This document shows positions 1 through 8,852 of a DNA stretch of 64,000 bases, in pieces; the first letter of the stretch is position 1; each line of letters begins with the position of its first letter. The stretch is from Bog-473 sp963783965 (lineage in GTDB: Bacteria; Actinomycetota; Acidimicrobiia; Acidimicrobiales; RAAP-2), in contig CAWAPQ010000002.1 in the NCBI GenBank assembly GCA_963783965.1, positions 310,001 through 374,000 of the forward strand. The letters are read 5' to 3'. Made by a program: the position numbers and the translations under genes. The notes below the pieces were generated by a model that was not told the DNA's origin, did not search any database, and saw only the letters and a list, made by a program, of their open reading frames with translations.

Positions 1-1
1 C

Positions 2-184
2 GCCGCCGGCAAGGCGACGTTCACCCGCCCGGACCCCGAGGAAGAGGCCGCGCTGGCGGCCGCCATTGCCGACGCGGCCGAGGCCGGCCTGCTCGGTGAC
101 GGCGAGCCTGCAGCCGAGGGGACCGAGACCGCAGAGGTCATCGAGGTGCTCGACGTCGGGGGCGACGACCCGGCAGCGAGCTAG
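2..184 (+). CDS. rpoZ: RNA polymerase omega subunit, 3' end (partial)
   Basis: This is the last 60 codons of a gene that begins before the window, ending in TAG. The visible part starts AAGKATFTRPDPEEE and continues as an acidic, Ala/Glu-rich tail. Omega proteins end their conserved region with a segment like 'ALREIEEGK', followed by a variable acidic tail, which fits. The stronger argument is position: in actinobacteria rpoZ sits directly before coaBC and metK, as here, with 32 nt between its stop and the coaBC start. The conserved omega core is outside the window, so the identification rests mainly on context. Confidence 0.5.
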   Translation, partial: AAGKATFTRPDPEEEAALAAAIADAAEAGLLGDGEPAAEGTETAEVIEVLDVGGDDPAAS

Positions 185-216
185 GCACCCGGCGGAAGGC
201 GCGGCGGACGGCGCCC

Positions 217-1491
217 ATGGCTGGAGACCCCGGAACGACCCAGGACCCTTCCGAGCTCGGTGGCCCCACGCGTTCGGTACCGCGCGTCGTCCTCGGCGTG
301 TGCGGTGGCATCGCCGCCTACAAGGCCGTCGAGGTCTGCCGGCAGCTCGTCGACGCCGGGGTGCACGTCACGCCGGTCCTGACCGACGAAGCGACCCGGT
401 TCGTCGGCGCGGTGACGTTCTCGGCGCTCGCCTCCGAACCCGTGCAGCGCTCGTTGTGGGACGAGGCCTCACCGATTCCCCACACCAGGCTCGGCCAGCA
501 GGCCGATCTGGTGCTGATCGTGCCGGCGACGGCGCACACCCTCGCCCGCTATGCCGCCGGGCTCTCCGACGACCTCCTGTGCGCCACGCTCCTGGCGACG
601 CGGGCGCCCGTGGTCGTCTGCCCCGCCATGCACACGGAGATGTGGGAGCACGCGTCGGTGCGCGAGAACCTCGCCACCCTGGTGCGGCGCGGCGTCGAGG
701 TCATCCCGCCCGAGAGTGGACGACTGGCCGGTGGCGATTCGGGAGAGGGCCGGCTGGCCGACCCGGGCGTGATCGTCGGGCGCGTCCTCGAGCTCCTCGG
801 CCGCGGGCGCCGACGCGATCTGCACGGGACACAGGTCGTCGTCAGTGCCGGTGGCACGCGGGAGCCGCTCGACCCCGTGCGCTTCATCTCGAACCGTTCC
901 TCGGGCAAGCAGGGGCATGCGATCGCCATCGCCGCGGCGCGCCGGGGCGCGGTGGTGACACTCGTGACGTCCTCCTCGCTTCCGTTGCCGCCGGACGTGG
1001 CGTCGGTGGTGCGGCGGATCGACGTCGAGACGGCGGCCGATATGGAGCACGCGGTCGGCGCGGCGGCCGAGGGAGCCGCTGTCGTCGTCATGGCGGCGGC
1101 CGTGGCGGACTTTCGCCCGAAGCGGTCCGCTGGGACGAAGCTCTCCAAGGACGAGGGACTCCCCGACGTGGTGCTCGAGCCCACACCGGACATCCTGGCC
1201 GGGCTGGCCGCCCGACGACCTCCCGGACAGGTGCTGGTCGGGTTCGCCGCGGAGACGCACGATGCGTTGGAACGTGGTCGTCGCAAGCTCGAGCGCAAGG
1301 GCGTCGACATCCTCGTCGTCAACGACGTCAGCGCGCCCGGTGCGGGCTTCGACCACGACACCAACGCGGTCGTGATCCTCGAGGCCGACGGGGGCATGCA
1401 GGAAATCCCACTGACCTCCAAGGATGCAGTGGCAAATGCCGTATTGGATAGGGTGATCGCCCACGACAACGAGAAGCGGAGTACCACGTGA
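217..1491 (+). CDS. coaBC: Bifunctional phosphopantothenoylcysteine decarboxylase / phosphopantothenate-cysteine ligase
   Basis: The 424-aa protein makes 4'-phosphopantetheine for coenzyme A. CoaB joins cysteine to phosphopantothenate and the FMN-dependent CoaC domain decarboxylates the product. CoaC is N-terminal (about residues 25-205), with the flavin-binding start GVCGGIAAYKAVEVCRQL and the substrate motif PAMHTEMW, where His replaces the usual Asn (I recall the same in mycobacterial proteins). CoaB follows from about residue 210, with SAGGTREPLDPVRFISNRSS, then AAAVADFRPK and a C-terminal VNDVSAPGAGFD segment. The TGA stop overlaps the GTG of metK by 4 nt (GTGA), so the two are probably translationally coupled. 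The length is normal for the fused enzyme. Confidence 0.95.
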   Translation: MAGDPGTTQDPSELGGPTRSVPRVVLGVCGGIAAYKAVEVCRQLVDAGVHVTPVLTDEATRFVGAVTFSALASEPVQRSLWDEASPIPHTRLGQQADLVLIVPATAHTLARYAAGLSDDLLCATLLATRAPVVVCPAMHTEMWEHASVRENLATLVRRGVEVIPPESGRLAGGDSGEGRLADPGVIVGRVLELLGRGRRRDLHGTQVVVSAGGTREPLDPVRFISNRSSGKQGHAIAIAAARRGAVVTLVTSSSLPLPPDVASVVRRIDVETAADMEHAVGAAAEGAAVVVMAAAVADFRPKRSAGTKLSKDEGLPDVVLEPTPDILAGLAARRPPGQVLVGFAAETHDALERGRRKLERKGVDILVVNDVSAPGAGFDHDTNAVVILEADGGMQEIPLTSKDAVANAVLDRVIAHDNEKRSTT

Positions 1492-2678
1492 GAACCACTT
1501 TCACCTCGGAATCGGTGACCGAGGGACATCCGGACAAAATGGCCGACCAGGTCTCCGATGCCGTGCTCGACGCGATGCTGGAGGGCGACCCCTCGAGCCG
1601 GGTGGCCTGTGAGACGTTGCTGACCACCGGCCTCGTGGTGGTGGCGGGCGAGGTCACCACGTCGACCTACGTCGACATCCCTTCCCTCGTGCGCGACACG
1701 GTGTGCGAGATCGGCTACGACAACGACACCTACGGCTTCAACGGCAAGACGTGCGGCGTGCTCGTGACCCTGGACGCGCAGTCGCCGGACATCGCACAGG
1801 GTGTCGACGCGGCCTTCGAGCTGCGCAGTGGCAAGGCGGGCGAGGACGTTCTCAACGCGCAGGGCGCCGGCGACCAGGGGATGATGTTCGGCTACGCCTG
1901 CGACGAGACGCCGGACCTGATGCCGCTGCCCATCTGGCTGGCCCACCGCCTCTCCGAGCGACTGGCCCAGGTGCGACGCGCCGGGGCGGTGCCGTACCTC
2001 CGTCCCGACGGCAAGACGCAGGTGTCCGTGGTCTACGAGGACGGGCGACCGGTGCGGATCGACACCGTGTTGATCTCGACCCAGCACGCCGGCGGCATCG
2101 ACCTCGAGGAGCAGTTGCGGCCCGACCTCACGGAGAACGTGATCGAGCCGTTGCTGCCGACCGACATGGACACGGAGGGCCTGCGGATCTTCGTCAACCC
2201 CACCGGCATTTTCGAGCTCGGCGGCCCCCACGCCGACACGGGCCTGACGGGCCGCAAAATCATCGTGGACACCTACGGGGGCATGGCCCGTCACGGTGGC
2301 GGTGCCTTCTCCGGGAAGGACCCTTCCAAGGTCGACCGCTCGGCGGCGTACGCGGCACGCTGGGTGGCCAAGCACGTCGTGGCCTCCGGCGCGGCCAAGC
2401 GGTGCGAGGTGCAGGTGGCCTACGCCATCGGCGTCGCCCACCCGGTCTCGTTGCTGGTCGAGACGTTCGGCACGGAGACGGTCGACCCCGAGAAGATCGC
2501 CGACGCGGTGCGTGAGCTCTTCGACCTGCGGCCGGCCGCCATCGCCCGGGATCTCGACCTCCGGCGTCCGATCTACAAGAAGACGGCCGCCTACGGTCAC
2601 TTCGGTCGCTCGGAGAAGGAGTTCACGTGGGAGGCCACCCCGCGGGTGGACGACCTGCGGACCGCCTTGGGGCTCTGA
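1488..2678 (+). CDS. metK: S-adenosylmethionine synthetase
   Basis: This 396-aa enzyme makes S-adenosylmethionine from methionine and ATP in the cytosol. The three-domain MetK signatures are all present: FTSESVTEGHPDKMADQVSD at the N terminus (ATP/methionine site), GAGDQGMMFGYA near residue 125, and the P-loop-like GGGAFSGKDPSKVDRSAAY near residue 270. Length matches the family. The GTG start overlaps the coaBC stop by 4 nt, which sets the start because the conserved sequence begins four residues in. The next gene, priA, starts about 50 nt downstream, so the run rpoZ-coaBC-metK-priA looks like one transcription unit. Confidence 0.97.
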   Translation: MRTTFTSESVTEGHPDKMADQVSDAVLDAMLEGDPSSRVACETLLTTGLVVVAGEVTTSTYVDIPSLVRDTVCEIGYDNDTYGFNGKTCGVLVTLDAQSPDIAQGVDAAFELRSGKAGEDVLNAQGAGDQGMMFGYACDETPDLMPLPIWLAHRLSERLAQVRRAGAVPYLRPDGKTQVSVVYEDGRPVRIDTVLISTQHAGGIDLEEQLRPDLTENVIEPLLPTDMDTEGLRIFVNPTGIFELGGPHADTGLTGRKIIVDTYGGMARHGGGAFSGKDPSKVDRSAAYAARWVAKHVVASGAAKRCEVQVAYAIGVAHPVSLLVETFGTETVDPEKIADAVRELFDLRPAAIARDLDLRRPIYKKTAAYGHFGRSEKEFTWEATPRVDDLRTALGL

Positions 2679-2728
2679 GCGGGGCGAGTGCTCCCTGAGG
2701 GGAGCTGTCGTCCGCTGGCGGTGATCGC

Positions 2729-4589
2729 ATGAGGCAGGACGGTGTCGCCGACGCGCGTGTGGTGCGGGTGCGCACCGAAGTCGCCGCCGTGGGCAAGACG
2801 TTCGACTACTCCGTGCCCGCGGGTTGGCACGACGACGTGCACATCGGCACCCGGGTGCGGGCGCCCTTCCACGGGCGGACGGTGCGGGGCTGGGTCGTCG
2901 ACGAGGACGTCGGGACCCGGCCCGACGTCGACGTCCTGCCGCTCAAGTCGTGGTTGGGGTGGGGCCCACCGCCGGCCCTGGTGGAGCTGGCGGCATGGGC
3001 GGCCTGGCGCTGGGCCGGGCCGGCCTCGTTCTTTCTCCGCATCGCGTCCCCGGACACCATCGTGCGCACCCTGCCCGCGGTCCCGCCGTCGTCCACCGGC
3101 GGTGCCGTGCCGCCCGGGCCCGGCCACGAAGGTCTCGACCTGGCCCGGGGCGGCCTCACGCTGGTGCGCGAGCCGCCCCTCACCGACCCGATCGATCTCG
3201 TCCTGTCGGTCGTGGGCGATCCGGCCGTGCAGGACCGCCGGGGCAGCGTGCTGGTGCTCGTGCCGTCCGCGGGCTGGGCCGAGCGGCTGACGGCGCGGCT
3301 GGTGCGCCGCGGGTGCCCCACGGCGCAGAGCTGGGAGCAGGCGCGGGCCGGATGGCCCGTGGTGGTCGGCAGCCGGGCCGGCGCCTGGGCCCCCCTGCCC
3401 AGCCTGGCGGCCGCGGTCGTCCTCGACGCGCACGACGCGGCCTACCGGGAGGAGAGCGCTCCCACTTACAGCGCGGTCGACGTGGTGGCCGAGCGCGCCC
3501 GCCGGGAGGGCGTGCCCTGCGTCGTGGTGTCGCCCGTCCCTCCCGTGGCGCTGGCGGCCGACACCGGCCTGCGGACGGTGGCGCCGACGCGGTTGCGGGA
3601 GCGTGCCGGCTGGCCCACCCTGGAGCTGGTCGATCGCCGTGGCGCGGACCCGCGCAGCGGCATCTTCTCCGAGGAGTTCGTCCGCCTGGCCCGGTCGGCC
3701 CTCGACGAACCGGCGGCGCGTGCCGCGCGGCCCCCTGGTCTGCGTCTACAACCGCTCGGGCGGCGCGCGTCTGCTGGCCTGCCGCCACTGCGGGGAGCTG
3801 GCCTGCTGCGCACGGTGCGGTGCCGCGGCGGCGCAACCCCGCGGCGAGGAGGTGCTGCGTTGCCCGCGCTGCGACGAGGTGCGCCCGGTCGTGTGCGCGG
3901 CCTGCGGACGGCTGCGGATGAAGACATTGCGGGCCGGCGTGAGCCGCCTGCGCGAGGAGCTGGCTGCGCTCCTCGGCGTCGAGGTGGGGGAGGTGGCCGG
4001 CCCGCGCTCGGGGGCGGGCGAGTCGCCCGTACCCGCCGCTCCCGTCCTCATCGGCACCGAGGCGGTGCTGCACCGCGTGCGCCGCGCCGCCGCCGTCGCC
4101 TTCCTCGACATCGATCTGCATCTGCTGGCGCCGCGCCTCTCGGCCACGGAGGAGACCCTGGCCCTGTTCGTCCGCGCCGCCCGGTTGGTCGGCACCCGCG
4201 GGACGGGGGTGCCCTGGGCCCGCATGCAGGCGCAGACGCGGGTGCCGGATCACCCCCTGCTCCAGGCGGTCGCCCGGGGCGACCCGGCGGCGGTGCTGGA
4301 GGAGGAGGTGGCGATCCGCCGCATGTCCGCGTTGCCGCCCTTCTGTGCGCTGGCCGTGGTGTCGGGAGCCCTCGCCCCCACCTACGCCGACGCGCTGCGC
4401 GTTGCGCTCGACCCGCTGCCGGGCGGCGAGGCGGTCCACGGTGCACCCGCCGTGACACTGGCGCCGCTCGGGCACGAGCGCTTCCTCCTCCGGGCGGAGA
4501 CGCACCAACCCCTCTGCGAGCTGCTGGCCCGGACCCCGCGGCCGCCGGGACGAGGGCTCCGCGTGGAGGTGGACCCGGTCACACTGTGA
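2729..4589 (+). pseudogene. priA: Primosomal protein N' (PriA-like), reading frame broken by one indel
   Basis: PriA-family protein of replication restart. The N-terminal DNA-binding half reads in one frame from ATG 2729 (RVRTEVAAVGKTFDYSVPAG...) to about 3730. The zinc-binding and C-terminal half reads in the next frame (CVYNRSGGARLLACRHCGEL, then paired Cys motifs around 3780-3910) to the TGA at 4587. The frames join perfectly if one C is removed from the run of five C at 3731-3735, giving ARAARPLVCVYNRSGG. This may be a sequencing error or a real mutation. As in other actinobacteria, I see no Walker A GSGKT, so even the repaired protein would not be an active helicase. Family assignment is firm; whether it is truly broken is uncertain. 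Confidence 0.8.
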
Positions 4590-4645
4590 GGTGGGGACCA
4601 GCGGCCGGCTCCCGACCCGGGGAAGGGTCCGGGGCGGGCCGCCGG

Positions 4646-4651
4646 TAACAT
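4646..4651 (+). promoter_or_regulatory. -10 box of a probable leaderless def promoter
   Basis: TAACAT lies 7 nt before the ATG at 4659. This matches the -10 to start-codon spacing seen repeatedly in this window, so transcription probably begins at or next to the A of that ATG. There is no Shine-Dalgarno sequence in front of it. Confidence 0.5.
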
Positions 4652-4658
4652 GGCGGCC

Positions 4659-5192
4659 ATGTCGAGCCTTGCCATCCGCCAGTACGGCGACCCCGTGCTC
4701 AAGGGGCGCACCAAAGAGGTGGACGACATCGACGGGGCGGTGGCCAGCCTGGTCGACTCCATGATCGAGACCATGTACGACGCGCCCGGCACGGGCCTGG
4801 CCGCCAATCAGGTGGGCGTGCAGCGCCGCATCTTCGTCTACGACGTGGGTGACGGTGCCCGCACCGTCATCAACCCGCGGATCATCGAGAGCGACGGGGA
4901 GTGGACCTACGACGAGGGTTGCCTCTCCGTGCCGGGGCTCAGCTGGGACATCGTGCGCCCCAATGCGGTGCACCTGGTCGGCCTCGACCTCGACGGGAAC
5001 GAGATCTCCATTGAGGCCTCCGAGCTCGAGGGCCGCGTGTTCCAGCACGAGCTCGACCACCTCGACGGCATTCTGCTGGTGGAGCGCCTCAACGAGGACC
5101 AGCGCAAGGAAGCGCTCAAGATCCTGCGCGGCCGCACGCTCAATCTGCCCGCGTCCGATCCGGACGGGCTCGCCAGCCTCTTCACTCGCTGA
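4659..5192 (+). CDS. def: Peptide deformylase
   Basis: This metalloenzyme removes the N-formyl group from new proteins. All three active-site motifs are visible: GTGLAANQVG, EGCLSVPG (Cys ligand) and QHELDHLDG (two His ligands and the catalytic Glu). From this start the protein is 177 aa, normal for the family. An ATG also exists at 4650, but it overlaps the -10 box TAACAT. ATG 4659, giving MSSLAIRQYGDP, fits a leaderless transcript and the usual family N terminus. The gene precedes fmt, which installs the formyl group that Def removes; the pairing is classic. Confidence 0.95.
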   Translation: MSSLAIRQYGDPVLKGRTKEVDDIDGAVASLVDSMIETMYDAPGTGLAANQVGVQRRIFVYDVGDGARTVINPRIIESDGEWTYDEGCLSVPGLSWDIVRPNAVHLVGLDLDGNEISIEASELEGRVFQHELDHLDGILLVERLNEDQRKEALKILRGRTLNLPASDPDGLASLFTR

Positions 5193-5298
5193 CGTACTCG
5201 GCCACGCAGTCGCGCAGCCCGCGCCGAACCCGGCCGCACCCACCGCGGCCGAGGCCACGCCTCACCCCCGGCAGTGCCGTCTGCCCTACGGTGAACGG

Positions 5299-6186
5299 GT
5301 GGCCCGCCTGGCATACCTCGGCACTCCCGACAGCGCGGTGCCGCCGCTGCGCGCGCTGGTCGCAGCGGGTCACGACGTCGCACTCTGCGTGACGCGCCCC
5401 GACCGCCGGCGCGGCCGCGGCAAGACGGAGACGCCCAGCCCCGTCAAGGTGGCCGCCACCGAGCTCGGGCTCGCCGTGAGTCACGACATGCATGACCTGA
5501 CGAGCGCGGGCGTCGAGCTCGCGGTCGTGGTGGCCTACGGCCGCATCATCCCAGCGCGGCTCCTCGAAGAGATCCCGATGGTGAACCTGCACTTCTCGCT
5601 CCTGCCGCGCTGGCGCGGCGCGGCACCCGTCGAGCGCGCCATTCTGGCGGGCGACCGCGAGACCGGTGTCTGCCTCATGAAGGTGGAGGCGGGACTCGAT
5701 ACCGGTCCCGTCTACGCCGTGCGCCGCGTGCCACTCGACGACGACAGCACGCTCGACGAGGTGCGTCACGAGCTGGTGACCGTCGCCAGCGCGCTGGTGG
5801 TGGACGCCCTGGCCCACGGTGTCTCCGGCCTGCCGCACCCCGTGCCGCAGGAGGGCGAGGTCACCCTGGCGGACAAGATCAGCGCGGAGGACCTCCGTCT
5901 CGACTGGAACGCGACGGCCACTGCGCTCAAGCGGGTCGTGCGGCTGGGCCGGGCCTGGACGACGTTCCGGGGCACGCGCCTGCGGGTGCTCGAGGCCGGG
6001 CTCGGCCCGGACCGGCAGGGGCCCGACGAGCGGCCGCCGGGCTCCCTCGACGGTCCCCTCGTCGCGACGGGCGGTGGCAGCCTGGTGCTGCGGCGGGTGC
6101 AGCCAGAGAGCCGTTCTCCCATGTCAGCCGAGGAGTGGCTGCGCGGCGTGCGCCCGGCGCTCGGCGAACGTCTCGGGACGGAGTAG
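5299..6186 (+). CDS. fmt: Methionyl-tRNA formyltransferase
   Basis: This 295-aa enzyme formylates Met-tRNAfMet using 10-formyltetrahydrofolate, preparing the initiator tRNA. The Rossmann N terminus (RLAYLGTPDSAVPPLRAL), the Fmt hallmark HFSLLPRWRGAAPVERAI and the MKVEAGLDTGPV segment are present, followed by a C-terminal OB-like domain. The start is GTG 5299, because the conserved sequence begins immediately after it and the frame further upstream reads through def in another phase. The gene lies about 105 nt after def, the usual def-fmt arrangement. It is followed within 2 nt by a methyltransferase in place of the rsmB/fmu gene found here in mycobacteria. Confidence 0.95.
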   Translation: MARLAYLGTPDSAVPPLRALVAAGHDVALCVTRPDRRRGRGKTETPSPVKVAATELGLAVSHDMHDLTSAGVELAVVVAYGRIIPARLLEEIPMVNLHFSLLPRWRGAAPVERAILAGDRETGVCLMKVEAGLDTGPVYAVRRVPLDDDSTLDEVRHELVTVASALVVDALAHGVSGLPHPVPQEGEVTLADKISAEDLRLDWNATATALKRVVRLGRAWTTFRGTRLRVLEAGLGPDRQGPDERPPGSLDGPLVATGGGSLVLRRVQPESRSPMSAEEWLRGVRPALGERLGTE

Positions 6187-6188
6187 AC

Positions 6189-6992
6189 ATGAGAGCGGTG
6201 ACCGTGACTCCGATCGACGGGTGGAGCCCCGACCAGTACGAACGGTTCCGTTCGGAACGCCAGCAACCCTTCGACGATCTGCTCAGCCTGTGTCACCCCG
6301 TTCCGGGCGGCCGCATTGTGGATCTCGGGTCCGGCACGGGGGACCTGACCAAGATCCTGCACGAGGAGATGGCGGCCAAGGAGACGGTCGGCATCGACTC
6401 GTCGCCCGCCATGTTGGCCCGGGCCCAGTCGGCCCACGAGGTGGCCGGGCTCTCGTTCGCCCTCGGTGACATCGCCACCTGGCTGGACCAAGGCCTCGAC
6501 CTGGTGTTCGCCAACGCGTCGCTGCAGTGGATCGACGATCACCTGAACCTGTTGGCGCGCATGCGCACCGCGCTCGGTCCCGACGGCCAGCTGGCCTTCC
6601 AGGTGCCCGCCAACTATCGCCATCCGTCACACCTGCTCGCCCAGGCGGTGGCCAACGAGCCCCCCTTCATCGATGCGCTCTACGGGGACGTCCCCGAGGA
6701 TCGCGGCCGCTTCGTCCTGTCACCGGAGCTCTACGCCGACCTCCTCTACGAACTGGGGGCCAAGGATCAGGTCGTGCGCATGGAGGTCTACGGCCACGAG
6801 CTCGAGTCGACGGGTGAGGTGGTCGAGTGGGTCATGGGGACCCTGCTCACCCCGTACCGCAAGCGGTTGAGCCCCGAGCTGTTCGACGCGTTCGTCGAGC
6901 GCTACCGGGAGCGGCTGATCGAAGAGCTCGGCGAGCGCGAGCCGTACTTCTACGGGTTCCGGCGCATCCTCTGCTGGGCTCGCTTCACCTGA
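6189..6992 (+). CDS. SAM-dependent methyltransferase, trans-aconitate methyltransferase-like
   Basis: This 267-aa class I methyltransferase has the SAM-binding glycine motif IVDLGSGTGDLT near residue 40, the acidic loop VGIDSSPAML and an ALGDIATW segment. The overall pattern (GWSPDQYERFRSERQQPFDDLL at the N terminus, FANASLQWIDDH in the middle, YRERLIEELGEREPYFYGF at the end) resembles trans-aconitate 2-methyltransferase (Tam), which methyl-esterifies trans-aconitate. I am sure of the fold and fairly sure of the Tam subfamily; the substrate is inferred. It starts 2 nt after the fmt stop and is probably co-transcribed. An upstream in-frame start exists inside fmt, but ATG 6189 fits homologues better. 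Confidence 0.75.
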   Translation: MRAVTVTPIDGWSPDQYERFRSERQQPFDDLLSLCHPVPGGRIVDLGSGTGDLTKILHEEMAAKETVGIDSSPAMLARAQSAHEVAGLSFALGDIATWLDQGLDLVFANASLQWIDDHLNLLARMRTALGPDGQLAFQVPANYRHPSHLLAQAVANEPPFIDALYGDVPEDRGRFVLSPELYADLLYELGAKDQVVRMEVYGHELESTGEVVEWVMGTLLTPYRKRLSPELFDAFVERYRERLIEELGEREPYFYGFRRILCWARFT

Positions 6993-7008
6993 GCGGAGCG
7001 GCCGGCCC

Positions 7009-7728
7009 ATGGAGGGATCGACAGCGAGAGCGACCCGCGACCCGGGCCCGGTCGGCGCATTGCGCATCGCGCCCTCGGTCCTGTCGGCCGACTTCGGCAT
7101 GCTGGCCGAACAGGTGGGGGAGGTGGCCCCGTCAGCCGACTGGCTCCACGTCGACGTCATGGACGGGCACTTCGTCCCCAATGTGACGATCGGGCCCCCG
7201 GTGGTGGCTTCCCTGCGGCGCCACACGCCGTTGTTCTTCGACTGTCACCTCATGATGACCGAGCCGGGGCGCTACCTGAAGGACTTCGCCGACGCCGGGG
7301 CCGATGGCTGCACCGTGCACGTGGAGATCGGCAACACGGACGAGCTCATCGCGCAGATGCGCGGCCTCGGCCTGCGGGCGGGGCTGGCCCTCAACCCCGA
7401 CACGCCCTTCGACGCGGTGCGGCCCTATCTCGGCGAGGTCGATCTCGTCCTGTGCATGACGGTCTTCCCGGGCTTCGGCGGCCAGAGTTTCATCGCCGAC
7501 GTCATGGCGAAGGTGGCGCAGGTGCGCGCCGAGGTGACGGCCGGCTCGCTCCCGCTCGACATCGAGGTGGACGGGGGGATCGACGCCACCACCGCGCCGG
7601 TGGCCGTGGCGGCCGGCGCCAACGTGCTGGTGGCCGGCAGCGCCATCTTCGGGCAGCCCCGGCCGTGGGAGGCCGCCGACGCCATCCGCGCCTCGGCCCG
7701 GGCCGCGGCCGACGACGGTCACGGGTGA
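7009..7728 (+). CDS. rpe: Ribulose-phosphate 3-epimerase
   Basis: This TIM-barrel enzyme interconverts ribulose-5-phosphate and xylulose-5-phosphate in the pentose phosphate pathway. Family signatures are clear: IAPSVLSADFGMLAEQV, HVDVMDGHFVPNVTIGPPVV (catalytic Asp and metal ligands), FFDCHLMMTEP, VFPGFGGQSFI and EVDGGIDATTAP (second catalytic Asp). The 239-aa product carries about 15 extra residues before the conserved IAPSVL. The stop overlaps the GTG of the next gene by 4 nt (GTGA). Position after fmt and before ribD matches the mycobacterial order, apart from the inserted oxidoreductase/HAD pair. Confidence 0.95.
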   Translation: MEGSTARATRDPGPVGALRIAPSVLSADFGMLAEQVGEVAPSADWLHVDVMDGHFVPNVTIGPPVVASLRRHTPLFFDCHLMMTEPGRYLKDFADAGADGCTVHVEIGNTDELIAQMRGLGLRAGLALNPDTPFDAVRPYLGEVDLVLCMTVFPGFGGQSFIADVMAKVAQVRAEVTAGSLPLDIEVDGGIDATTAPVAVAAGANVLVAGSAIFGQPRPWEAADAIRASARAAADDGHG

Positions 7729-8852
7729 CGACCGGCCGGGCGGTCGTGGCGGGGGGCGGCATCATCGGCACCTGGCACGCGTTCGAGCTCACGGAGGCCG
7801 GCTTCGAGGTCGACCACCTGGAGGCCGAGGCGGGCCCCACGGGTGCCTCGGTGCGCAACTTCGGTCTGATCTGGGTCAGCGGCCGGCGTGCGGGGGAAGA
7901 GCTCGAGGTGGCGCGTCGGGCCCGCCGGCGCTGGGAGGAGATCGGCGCCGCGGTGCCCGGCATCGGCTTCCGCGCCATGAGCTCGCTCACCGTCGCCACC
8001 GACGCGCCCGCCCGGGGCGTGATGGAGGCGTTCGCCGCGCACCCCGACGCGGCGGCGCGTGCCATCTCGTTCCTGGAGCCCGACGCGGTGCGCGCCTGCA
8101 ACCCGGCGGTCCAGGGTGACGTCGCCGGCGCGCTGCACTGCCCCGAGGACGCCGTCGTCGAGCCCCGCCTCGCGCTGGACGCGCTGCGCGCCCACATGGC
8201 GGCGACGTGCGGGGCGCGGTACCGCTTCCATCCCGGTCACCGTGCCGTCGCCGCCGAGCCGCGGGCGATCGTCGACGCCACGGGGGCCCGCTGGGAGGGC
8301 GACCTCGTCGTGCTCGCCACCGGCGCGGCCTATGACCACCTCCCCGGCACGACGCCGCTCGCGTCCCGCCTCCGCCGCGTCCGGCTGCAGATGGTGCAGA
8401 CGGCACCCTTCGCCGGCTCGTTGACGACGTCGCTGGCCGACGCCGACACGCTGCGCTACTACCCGGCCTACGTGTCGGCGCCGCTGGTCCAGCTCGGGGA
8501 GCAGACGCGGCTGGCGGCCGCGCACCATCTGCAGCTCCTGGTCGTCCAGCGCCCCGACGGCGGGCTGACCATCGGGGACACGCACGCCTACGGGGAGCCG
8601 TTCGACTTCGCGCTGTGCGAGGACCCGACGGCGGAGCTGCTGGCGCGGGCCGAGCGGATCCTCGGGGCGGAGCTGCCCCCGGTGCAGCGCCGCTGGGAGG
8701 GCGTCTACGCGCAGTGCGTCGACGGCGCCGTCTGTCTACGCGAGGAGATCGACGCGGGGGTGTGGCTGGTGACCGGTCCCGGCGGGCGCGGCATGACGTG
8801 CTCTCCGGCCATTGCCGCCGACACCCTGCGTGCGGCCGGGGTGGCGGCATGA
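7725..8852 (+). CDS. FAD-dependent amine oxidoreductase of the phosphonate-linked TIGR03364 type
   Basis: This 375-aa DAO-type flavoprotein has an N-terminal dinucleotide-binding motif (AVVAGGGIIGTWHAFELTEAG), then GASVRNFGLIWVSGRR typical of this clade, a second flavin contact (LVVLATGAAYDHLPG) and a C-terminal VTGPGGRGMTCSPA. From memory, this subfamily (TIGR03364) is found next to phosphonatase-like hydrolases (TIGR03351), exactly the arrangement here, and is proposed to oxidise aminoalkylphosphonates to the aldehyde the hydrolase cleaves. The start is GTG 7725, overlapping rpe by 4 nt; the stop overlaps the next gene (ATGA). Fold and subfamily are well supported; the substrate is inference. 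Confidence 0.8.
   Translation: MTTGRAVVAGGGIIGTWHAFELTEAGFEVDHLEAEAGPTGASVRNFGLIWVSGRRAGEELEVARRARRRWEEIGAAVPGIGFRAMSSLTVATDAPARGVMEAFAAHPDAAARAISFLEPDAVRACNPAVQGDVAGALHCPEDAVVEPRLALDALRAHMAATCGARYRFHPGHRAVAAEPRAIVDATGARWEGDLVVLATGAAYDHLPGTTPLASRLRRVRLQMVQTAPFAGSLTTSLADADTLRYYPAYVSAPLVQLGEQTRLAAAHHLQLLVVQRPDGGLTIGDTHAYGEPFDFALCEDPTAELLARAERILGAELPPVQRRWEGVYAQCVDGAVCLREEIDAGVWLVTGPGGRGMTCSPAIAADTLRAAGVAA

Noticed and set aside
549..2600. A 683-codon open frame on the minus strand
   Set aside because: Antisense to coaBC and metK, whose motifs are unambiguous on the plus strand; composition is typical of a shadow.
3180..5258. A 692-codon minus-strand frame over priA and def
   Set aside because: Low-complexity Arg/Ala/Pro shadow; both plus-strand genes are clearly real.
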